DNA of 64,000 bases from Sipunculus nudus (taxonomy: Eukaryota; Annelida; Sipuncula; Golfingiida; Sipunculidae), in the NCBI GenBank assembly GCA_026874595.1, contig CM049321.1:24051979-24115978 (forward strand), in the 5' to 3' direction. Below the pieces are notes generated by a model that was given only the letters and a program-made list of their open reading frames with translations, did not search any database and was not told the DNA's origin. The position numbers were made by a program, and so were the translations under genes. Every line of letters begins with the position of its first letter. The first letter of the stretch is position 1. This document shows positions 39,966 through 51,900 of the stretch, piece by piece.

Positions 39966-42900
39966 ATATACGATTTTTCGTATGCCTGACAGATCCAAAA
40001 CAAGGGTTAGAACGAAAAATTGAAATATTGGGAACTACGGCTTGTATAAGCCTGAAAAGAAAACGCTAGGCGTTCGCGCTATGTTTAAGTTTGGTCCAAG
40101 GATCTCGCCCGTTTAATTCGTGGAGTAATCCAACGGTTTCAGCACAATAGTTAAGCAGGTACCATTTTATCCTAAAGAGGAGACAGTGTTTTTGTGATTA
40201 TTCATCATGGTTTGTACATGATGAGTTCTCTTTCAGTGTGCGTGTCTGTCATACAAAGGGGGATTATATATTGATAAAGCTCTAACTGAAATGTTGAATT
40301 CGTCTAGACTTAAGCCCAAAGTTCGTAAATCTCAGAGTGTTGATTTACAAAGAAGGAAATCCTTGCCTGGGTGTATGCTTAAGCTAATCTGTTTTTATGC
40401 AAAACAGAATGATGCAAGGTAGGTTCATAGTTTTAATTATCTAACACATATTCAGTCAACTCCTTCACAAAACATCAAGAAACCATTGCATGTGTTGTCT
40501 TTATTTAGGTTTAAACCGAGAGTATTGTGACTCAGTTAAATTTCACACATAGGCGAGAAAAATATAAAACGTTACTGTATGTTAGAATTGATATTGTCTT
40601 TAATAAAGAATTACTTGTTGAAATACTTAAGTCCATAGAAAGTAGGACAACATTACAAATTGGTTGGAAATAGGACGTCTTTGACATTTAGGGAAAACTG
40701 AGCTCATTTCATGCCTAAAAAGACTAAAAAGGGAATTTTACTAAGTTTGTTAACTGTGGCACGAAGCAGATTAATTTACGCTAAACCGGAAGTCAGACCC
40801 CAGTCGCACGAATAGTTGGTGACACCTGTCTTGGAATAGGGCCGAATAAGTGAATGTATACAAGGATTCGGAAGCATCTCCCAACAGGGACCCCCGCATG
40901 GCGGAGGCATGCATTCCTTAGAATGCAGATTTCTATTTATGTATTCACGAATCCTTGTTCGTGTATGTTTATTGGAATACAACATAAAACCAAGCGTATT
41001 AGGTAAAGGTAGATTAGGGCAATAAAAATTTTGTTGTCAAGTGCTCTTGAAAATCAGTTACGCTCAATGCGCAGCGGTTATACAGTGCATTAGTTCATCT
41101 TTAGACCCTATCGTCCTATGCTTTATCTGTTGGACGGACGTAGGACGTAGAAATGGACTAAGACGGCAGTCGCCTCTGACCTCCTTTTGTATTTAACCGC
41201 TGCTATATGTATAGCAAGGTTCTCTGTGTCTGAACACCAGGATGGACACAGAGCAAAGAATTGTAATCAGACTAATGAGAGCGCAGTATCGGATCGTGCA
41301 CCAGGCTCCAAATTTTAAATATGCGACACCCGCTCCTGTTGGTTAATTTCAATGTTTCTTCCATATGGCCAACAATCAGACAAACAGATGTTTTGATGTA
41401 ATCAGGCCACTGAGTTTAACATTTCATACAATCAGATGCAACGGGATGAAAATGAAATTTGTTTTGCTAAACCGATTAAAGCATGTATAGAAAAAATAAA
41501 ATCATTAACAAAATGTTAAATTGTATTTTGTTGAAAGAAATGTCCGAGCAAATTGAACTCACAATCGGCAAAATTTAACTGATAATCGAAATAAAATTTC
41601 GGAAGCCGGGAAGGGGGGGGGGCACAATTGACCCCGCGGTGCCAAAGAAACAAAACATTTAAGGCTAAAGTACTAACAAATATATATGAGTAAGCCTTAC
41701 CGTGAGAGTTCACCCTTTGTGAGGACCCATTTTGGGTGAATAAGAACCCCTTGGGCATAGAAGAAAGTGTCTCGATAAATAGACACCTGCAAGAAAACAT
41801 GAGACACCATTTTTAAAAGTATTGTATAATGAGCAAGCCTAAAGAACATTTCAGTTTGCATTTTGCTTATTTCTGGCCCGGGCCCACTTGACTGATCAAT
41901 ATTTTGAAAAACTTTGATAGAAATACTGGTTTTTGACGCTTTATAATTTATCTAGATTTGAAAGTCTTTTAATTTATTTCAAATAATTATTCAAATAATC
42001 ATTAATTCAAGCGGGACGGTGTTGTTTAGAAAGAGCTGCAGAAAAGATGGGGGACACTTCAAGTGGCCGTACCTGTTTATCAATGTGATGTGAGAGGGAC
42101 GTATGTGTGATGTAACAAACATGTGACGTACAAGTATCTCTGTGACGTCATCTCTACGAATCGTCAGGTGGATGTTGTTTTAATCCATCATTTAAGGCCG
42201 TCACTGATATGTTGCAAGACCGGTACATATGTTTTCATATTTCTTTCCGAATTAATCATATGGAATTCATACTAGGGAGAGTATTATTTTGCTGTTAGAT
42301 TATAGCCACGTTTTTTTCTGTTTTAACTATGCATTAAATGAAGGCAAGCTTTAGTGCATTTTATAAAGAAAAACGAAAGTCAGGTGGTCAGAGGTGGTGA
42401 AATGAAGAATGGCAATTATTTTGAAAATGTAGTATTTGTTCACAGTTTTACTAAGGGGACAATTCTGAGCCCATTCGAGATTCGAACCCAAGTCGGTGGC
42501 GCACACGTCCGGCGTTCCAACCGCTCCGCTAGAAGAGCGAGTAACTCTAAAGAAACAGAACGGTCCGCTTTTATGTCACCCCATAACACACCCCTCTTAA
42601 GAGCGTTCTGCTACCAGAACAAGACTATTCCAGGAGTCACACCTTCGGTGAACGAGGTGGCGATAATGGCCAAATTACCTCAAACCACCATTCCCTGGGC
42701 CACAAAGTGTGCCGTCACTTTGGACGAGGCTCCATTTTGTCACGAAGACCAATTGCTTAGGGCAAAATATCTATATCGGTGGCGCACATGCCCGGCGTAG
42801 AAAAGCTAGCGTGAAAGTTCCGTCCGCTTTTATATCACCCCGTAACAATATAAAGTATTCCGCTAACCTTATCGCCAGATTAGCCAATGCGATCACAAAA

Positions 42901-45900
42901 ATTTAAAATATTCCCTTAATGAATTAATGCCAAATCGCTAATTTGTGACGTCTCTTACAGAAATTTAATGAATGAAAGAGGTGATGTACGACATTGGTAC
43001 ACTATTTAGGGACTCGGAGGAGAGGACTGGAGGAATAAGGTAAATCCTTTTTGAGCCCTGTAGAAAGAAAGCTCAGTCAAATACAACAGTGACTTGTTTA
43101 AAGATGTAAGAAGCAGTAACAGAATATTACAAAAACAGGTATACATATACCAAGCTGTATCTGTGCATCGGGAGGTAATTTTAATTAAACATTAAAAAAA
43201 GAAGCATATGTAAACCAATATTTAAAAATGCATTATGCTCTCAATGTTCCGTTTTAAAAATTCAATAAAAAAGCAGTATGTTCAGGACTATGACATCGAC
43301 TTGGATTAGTAGTTCATTAAATGAAGGCAAGCTTTAGTGCATTTTATAAATAAAAACGAAAGTCAGGTAGTCAGAGGTGGTGAAATGAAGAATGGCAATT
43401 ATTTTGAAAATGTAGTATTTGTTCACAGTTTTACTAAGGGGACAATTCTGAGCCCATTCGGGATTCGAACCCAAGTCGGTGGCGCACACGTCCGGCGTTC
43501 CAACCGCTCCGCTAGAAGAGCGAGTAACTCTAAAGAAACAGAACGGTCCGCTTTAATGTCACCCCATAACACACCCCTCTTGAGAGCGTTCTGCTACCAG
43601 AACAAGACTATTCCAGGAGTCACACCTTCGGTGAACTAGGTGGCGATAATGGCCAAATTACCTCAAACCACCATTCCCTGGGCCACAAAGTGTGCCGTCA
43701 CTTTGGACGAGGCTCCATTTTGTCACGAAGACCAATTGCTTAGGGCAAAATATCTATATCGGTGGCGCACATGCCCGGCGTAGAAAAGCTAGCGTGAAAG
43801 TTCCGTCCGCTTTTATATCACCCCGTAACAATATAAAGTATTCCGCTAACCTTATCGCCAGATTCGCCAATGCGATCACAAAAATTTAAAATATTCCCTT
43901 AATGAATTAATGCCTAATCGCTAATTTGTGACGTCACTTACAGAAATTTAATGAATGAAAGAGGTGATGTACGACATTGGTACACTATTTAGGGACTCGG
44001 AGGAGAGGACTGGAGGAATAAGGTAAATCCTTTTTGAGCCCTGTAGAAAGAAAGCTCAGCCAAATACAACAGTGACTTGTTTAAAGATGTGAGAAGCAGT
44101 AACGGAATATTATAAAAAACAAGTATACATATACCAAGCTGTATCTGTGCATCGGGAGGTAATTTTAATTCAACATTCAAAAAAGAAGCATATGTAAACA
44201 AATATTTAAAAATGCATGATGCTCTCAATGTTCCGTTTTAAAAATTCAATAAAAAAGCAGTATTTTCAGGACTATGACATCGACTTGGATTAGGAGTGAC
44301 CTGGACTAGGAATTGCACTCGAACTTGGATGGTAAAGATTCGACTACATCAATTGATGCATTTTATTATTATTATTATCATTATTATTATTATTATTATT
44401 ATGCAACATTTGCAAAGCAAACATATCTAAAAATAATTAGCCCTGGAGCGCTTCACATAAAAGATATGAAAACATTTAAAAGTTGACAACACATAGAGTT
44501 AAGAAAGGTAGAGCGTAAAAATAACGCTACACTACAGATTGAAAACCTGTTTAGAAAGAAATGTCTTGATATTGTTTCTTTAATGTTGGAATAGTACTTT
44601 CAATACACTGCCTGGTGGGAAGCCAATGAAGCGAAATCAGTACTGGAGATATGTGGTCAAATTTCTGTGTTTTGGTTATGATGCGCGACGCAGAATTCTG
44701 TACACGTTTGAGTCTTACAAGTTTTACTTACCATCCACGGCCATGTTTTAATGTCACTCCTTTCTTTTGTATTGGTCATGTAAGGCTCAACGTTGCTTAT
44801 TCCGCATCCTGAAATACAAGATTGTCATCAAATCCAAGAACAGCTAGACGTATATGTGATGGATGGTATAACAGTCGGGGAGAACTAATAAATCCCTAAT
44901 ATGTATATGGAAATAATTGGAATTTTATTAACTAAACCCGCATCGCTCAACTAATACGAGCAATATGAGCAATACGAGTAACATTTACGTCTTTTCGGCC
45001 TAAGGGGGATAACAGGGGGCTCAAAGCCGGGAGGTATTGAGTTCAGATCTTAGCCGAGGAGTGCCGAGGTTGTTCAGGGTAAGCACTCTGGAGGCACGAT
45101 GTGAAGGCTGTGCCCCACAGCCATGTCTCTGGGATATTCCTCCGCATTAAAAGCCTGCAACAGGGATAAATGCACACAGGACCTGCAGTTGCGGAAAACA
45201 CCTGCCTGAGTGAACCAGAATATGGAAATAAAATTATAGGAAGCGACTGTAGTCCCAAACCGAAATGTACACTTAATAGATGTAGGCCTACACACTTAAG
45301 TTAAGAACCAGAAAACTCAGCATTAAAAGTGTGCTGGCGAATACCTCCAACAACAATATAAAAAAATCGTTAAAAATCTAGGTGTATCCCATTTCTCGCC
45401 TTCATGTAAGGATATACCGATATACAGTTGGAGCACCAATATGCTGAAAGGGTTATCCTGCTGTATTTAGGTTATATGCTGTATACTGGTAGGTAGGGGA
45501 GGTTCACAGGAGTTAATAAATGTATTTCTGAATCTATATCTGGGTGCGACGGTTTGTGGGGTGACTTACTTCGGTCACCACTAGTGCAAAACCATCAATA
45601 TAATTTCTCCCCCCCCCCCCCCCCCCCTTCCCCCTGCCACCATTTTCCCATCGTCTGTTTGAGCTAGATCTTAAACACTGGTTATTTGTCAAAGGGTGAA
45701 AGTTTTGCAAAATATTTTTCCTAAGCATCAAATGTGCTGCTGCTATTTGAAGTTGACCTCCTTTATCTATCCCCCTTTATCGCTCAGTTGCGGAATGGCC
45801 ATATAATTATCACAAAACACAGCGTTGCAGTACTGTTCGTCACAATTTTACACAACTGATGACGTGTGATGCCCCGTGGCAGTGCGTATCTTTCAAGTTT

Positions 45901-48900
45901 TGCCTTGTGATTATATTTAATACAGATTAATGCATAGTTGCTGGTTATAATGCAAGATGGGAATCGGTGCCGGTTTACTCCCAATAATGTAATATACACC
46001 TTGAATTCAGTTCAATAATTTGAAATGTGGAAGCTTGCATACGTTTCTCAAGCAGTGATTACACTGCAGTTGTCCATGATCCCCATGGTTTTAACGTCTC
46101 CATTTCATATCAAGAGTCTCTGGGTTCCACCACCAGGGCTGGTAAAGAGCATAGAATTGAAATCAGATCAATGAAAGCGTGCTATTACATTGTACAAAGA
46201 AGCGGATTCAGGGACAGTGGGGGTACAGGGGTTGACCACACCCCTTTTTTCAGCCGCCACAACCTTTTTGTCAACGGTTTCAGACCAATTTTTCCGGCCT
46301 GGACCCCCGCCCCCTTTTCCGGACCTGAGGACCTTTTGATAGGCTTAATAACCTGCTTGTTTGGACCCCCCCCCCCACACCCACCCCCTTTTTCATAAAT
46401 CCTGGATCCTCCCCTGGTGTATCAGCTCTAAATTCTAAACATGCGATACCCGATCCCATTAGTCTGATTCTTGGCCCTGTACCAGAACCGGTCTCATCAG
46501 TGCCCTTGTTAAATTAAAAGGCAAATCAGCCTCTTGCCTGAACAACTTAACTTATAAAATACATATACAAATTATGGAGAACTGCTGATCTATACACTCC
46601 ATGCATCTCATAAAGATATATTCCGATTGAATGGGAAAGGACATTAGTAACCATGACAAACTGACAACTCAAGCCTATCATTTTCATATTCTGCTTGGAT
46701 TAGCTATTTGAATAAAGACTAAGGCCTCTGTCACACATTCCTGGTTTTGGGTCTTGGTTTGCCCCGGTACCCCTCTGTTACGGTTGACCACGGTTTTGAC
46801 TCCGGGATGAATTCTGTACTGACGGTCTTTCTAAGGTTTCAGGAGGTTTCGCCTACGGGCTATTTACGATTCCAGTACGTTTTATGCCGATTAACCATGT
46901 CAAACTAAGGCCGCAGTATGAAAGGTCATCCCAGCTCTCGGAGGGGGTCAGTGCGGCATGAGTAGGTTTCACTGTGGTTTACTAGAGTCCAATACGGTGT
47001 TTCCTGGCGCTCGCACAGCTTACCCCGGTGCCTATGAGAAACCACACATTTGTCATTTCTATGCAGTTTCGACGTTTGAGCAGTTTACAATACTTAATTA
47101 TATATTCACAAAATTGTAAAGGATAACCATATGTAGCTCCCAAGGATCAATCCCAGGCAGGGAAACAGTCTGGTGTGCCCAAGGTCTACCCATGAGTATG
47201 AAACAAAGAGGAGGAATACTGTCAGAGCCTCAGACAAAACAGCAAATATGTTAAGGGAATGTTAGATATTCAATTATCACTCATGGACATGGAGCGGGAA
47301 ACATTCTGTTAGAGGAAGAAAAATTTAAATTTTAGAACGGCAAAAATCCAGAATTACAACCGCACATTTTCGATTAAGAAATCCACAAATTTAGGTCAAT
47401 TGCGCGTTGAAATATACTCTGGGAAAACAGAGACCATGGAAAAGGGGGCCTCATGATCTCACCAGCAAAGTTAATCCATAATACTGGTTAATAAGGAATT
47501 GAATAGAAGGATACTGACACTGGTATGTAATTCCAATTATTTTTTTTTCAATATTTTATATAACCAGACTTGGTCTAACAGTAGCAGACCCTCATGACAT
47601 CCTACTAAAATCCTCCTGAACCCTTGTAAAACGTAGCTAACCGTAGTTCCCCTGGACGTAACATTAGTAAGCCCTAGTAGGGCCGAGGCGCGGTCCTACC
47701 TGAACTTGGTCGATGGTAAATAAAAAAACGTACCTAGAACCTACTGAGTCGGACAAGAACCGTGAAACTTCGGAGTGTTGTCCTGGTGAGCCGTACGTGA
47801 ACCGTACATAGAAGGTTTTTCTGGAAGTGTCCCGGTTCGCGCAAGGAGGAACTAGGGGTCTCCACGGGCCACTACGGCTATTGCGGTGGCACAAGGGTTC
47901 TACCAGGGCTTTGGTAGGGTTCTACTACGATTCCATTTTTACCCCGAATACCCGGCAAAGTATTGCAGGCAAAACTCCACCGCGACACGTTGCCGATTGA
48001 AAACGGTTGATCAGGATTGACTACGGGATACTTGGTTCGAGTACGGTATGACTAGGATTGGCTACGATTAACTATGGAGTCCAACCGTTGTGCCACCGTG
48101 GCGCCAAAACCGGGAATGTGTGACTAGAAGCAAATTTCCACGTTCTCAAAGACTAGACTGGCCGTGCAGAGTGGCCAATTTTTTAAAGACTACCAGTCAG
48201 GCTTGATATCAACATGAGATCATATCTTTTAACCCATATGCATTCCATCAGCTCAGAAGCGAAAACAACATACCCTGGCCACATTTATCGACGTGGATAA
48301 GGCCTTTGATGCAATATGGTGTTACGGTCTCTGCGTTAAATGCACGGGCATCCCGTCTGCCATATAAAGTGATGAGAATAATCTCCTTACTCTTGACTGA
48401 TACATCCCTTATGGTTATTATTAAGGGATACAAAATCTACTGAGATAACCTCAGATTACCTTTGAGCTTGAACACCCCTAGAGGGGGGGGGGGGGTTATC
48501 TCTTTATCATATAAGTTATATTAATTAAAAACTTTCCAAAGCGAGACAAATGGTCAGCGTTTCGCGGTATGCCGAAAGCATAGCCATCTAGTCCTGTGGT
48601 TCAATCGTAACCGTGCAATATTTAAGAAAAGGAGTGTCTTAACACGTGAGCCCCGGTAAACAAATACGTCACACATAACCTTTTCATGCAGATGTTAAGG
48701 GAGACCAGACATATGCTTTCTCATGAATGCAGGCCTCTGCCATGTGAGCGATCCTTTAAGTTAGATGCTTCCCAAAACGTGGCTGCATTCACTTATTCTG
48801 CCCATAGTCTCAGGTTCATTCATGCAGTATATAAAGTCAGCCAACCTGTGTTTGCATTCACCTATTCGGCCCATACTCTCAGGTTCATTCATGCAGTATA

Positions 48901-51900
48901 AAGTCAGCCATCCAGTGATTGCATTTACTTATTCGGCCCATACTCATCGGTTCATTCATGCAGAATAAATTAAGTCAGCCATCCAGTGATTGCATTCACT
49001 TATTCGGCCCATACTCATCGGTTCATTCATGCAGAATAAAGTCAGCCAACCAGTGTTTGCATTGACTTATTCGGCCCACACTCTTAGGTTCATTCATGCA
49101 GTATATAAAGTCAGCCATGCAGTGTTTCATTCACTTATTTGCCCCATACTCTCAGGTTCATTCATGCAGTATAAAGTCAGCAATCCAGTGATTGCATTTA
49201 TTTATTCGGCCCATACTCTCAGGTTCTTTCATACAGTATATAAAGTCAGCCATCGAGTGTGTGCATTCACTTATTCGGTCCATACTCATAGGTTAATTTG
49301 TATGCAGAATAAAGTCAGCCATCCAGTATTTGCATTCACTTATTCGTCCCATTTTCCGAGTTTCTTAGTTGCATTAGTGACTGTACATTTGTAAATTTTA
49401 TATATCATGATTTGGAACCAAACTAAACGCGTATAACGTATCTTCATTGACACATTTCTGAGGTCTCCTGAAAACTGCATGAGATTCCGTTTCTGAGTGC
49501 GTGAATTATGTCATGAACAAACACAAACACACGCGAAGGGAAGTAAACGCATGTCCTCCAGGCGGAGGCAATAGCAATTTGAGACCCACATCGAGGCACT
49601 GCTTTATATCATGAAACGTGCATTTTAAAATTCCAATAATTTTTTTCGGTCTAAAATGAGGGGACGCGTGTCCTCCCCCCCCCCCCCCCACACACACACC
49701 TCCATATAATTAGTCCCTGTACATCTGCATCGCTATTGTTTAAGCCTTATGTGAAATAAACGAAATATGCAGAGCATGTACAAACATACAAAAAACTCAC
49801 CCCTGCATGCAGAGGGGTCGGTCCGGTTTAGCATCTCCTCTCTCACGGTAGACACGTTGAGATAGTTATAAAACCGAGTTTTCTGCAAATATGAGATGAC
49901 ACAATATTTTGGTACTAATTTCAGAAAAAAAAACTTACAGACTTACGGATAGATGATCGGTTTTATGTGCCCTTTAGTTTGTGTATGAGTATTTTTTTGG
50001 CATAAGATATATATTACATTTAAAATAAAGTGCTATTTATAGAGTTATAGTCCGCCTTTAAATGACTATTATTGTTTAAAAAAACCTCGCATTCTGCAGC
50101 AACATTGAAATAGACGGAGCATCCGACAGACAAATACTACACTGCTTTATGGGCCTATTCGTACACTGTTTACTGTGTAAAACAAATGAAGTTTCTCAAT
50201 GAATTTTCACACACCCTTTTTTGTAGCATATGATTTAGAACCCTTACGTAATATGACTTATATGTACATAATCTGGCTAAATGTAATATGTAATATTTAT
50301 ATCTAAAATCTATATGTAATATTTTTATCTATGATCTTTATGTAAAATTTTATCTATAATTGTATAATTACATCATTTTCCCGATTTACATTATTCCAGC
50401 CAATATATTAAAAACATTCGTATGGACGACAAAGAAAAAAAATATAAACTTACCCCTCCTCGCCTTGGATAACCAGGTCCGAAGTCCGTGCATCCGACCT
50501 CCTCCCATAATTTTCTGAGGCACTCCAACGTGTAAGGTCCTTCGGTCGACTCGGAGCCACAGTCGTCTGTAAGACGGAGCGATTGTAATGTCATTCGAAA
50601 ATTCGATTTTTACTTCTTTAAGGGGTTCTATTCCGATGTCTGTTAACTAATGACAATCCCTTGAACTTTAGTTAAAACTGGTTAGAAAACGCCGAACCTA
50701 TATCGCACACAAGCTGTTCGCTTTGTTTATACCCTAATGTTTATAACACTTTGGAGGCGCAAAATAATCTAAACACTTTTATAAAGGGCATCAGGAGGCA
50801 AGTCTGATGAACAAGTTTTGCAAAGGTGTTTTGCACTTAGTGACATTTTAACTTTTACACACACTCAACCAACCACCCTTTGTTACAACATAGTTCAGAT
50901 TACAAAAAAAAGTGTTGAGAAACAACCTCATGCAGCCGTCACAGCGGCGTTGCAAGAATTTTTTTTCTGAAGAGGAATTAGAAAGATTTTATGAATATGT
51001 ACGAAGAGTAAGCCAGCAATGGCAATAATTTCAAAGGAAAAGGTGAGAGAATGACTGACTGTAAGCGATCTTACCCGTGCCAGTTGTCATATCACTAAAA
51101 ATATAGGGTTGACAAATCGACAACTTAGGGGTTGTCAAATGGGTGTACCTAAAATGACAACCCAGACTGTCAAAATATCAATTTGACAATCTTCTAGTGT
51201 TGTCAAAAGGGTTGTCAGGTGTTTGCTGTGACAACCTTATGGCCTGTCATAGACCTGTCAGGTTCATCCGTATTCACTCTCTCTCTCCTTATCGCTCTCT
51301 CTGCATATATATGACCCTTTTCCTACCCTCCCCCTAGGTTGCTACGACACCTAACCTGCACAGTGCCAGTTCCACAACTATAATATCTCTAATCTTTATT
51401 TCTTATCATGCCTCAATCCTCGCTTTTGCTGGAAGCAGAATGTATTATATAAACAATAAGATAAAAACAAATCCCTGCTATGTCGTTGATTGTTGATTTT
51501 TTAGGGTTTCTGTGGATATTTACACTCACAAGAGTACGACTCGGTGGTTTTAGGATTTGGGGGCCCTTAAAATCTACAGCTCGCAATACACTTCTTAATA
51601 CATCAGGCTATGTATCAATGTAGTGAAGTGGGTCATGCAGTCCGTTCCAATAAGAATTATTCAGAGGCAAATTACTTAAACATAGGGGTCTTTGTGATAA
51701 GGACTTCTTCCAACAAGTAATGGTTTGTTAAGCATACGCATGTAAAATGCAAACACAGCGTGTTTCCTACGTTCTTAACACAGCGTTTTAACTATAGGCC
51801 TATTTCTTATATATATCGTAAACGCTGTTTGTTATGACCTCGTATCCTGAATTGCTGCACCAGAGGGGAGCACTGTATTTTCGTCCAATCAGATGAGACC

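Noticed and set aside
42354-42800. 148-residue open frame on the plus strand
   Set aside because: It runs antisense through a tRNA-derived SINE inside a tandem duplication; the second copy has an in-frame stop, and no domain is recognisable.
48686-49394. Plus-strand frames with FAFTYSAHTLRFIHAV repeats
   Set aside because: By-products of the 68-bp tandem array; no splice context or domain.
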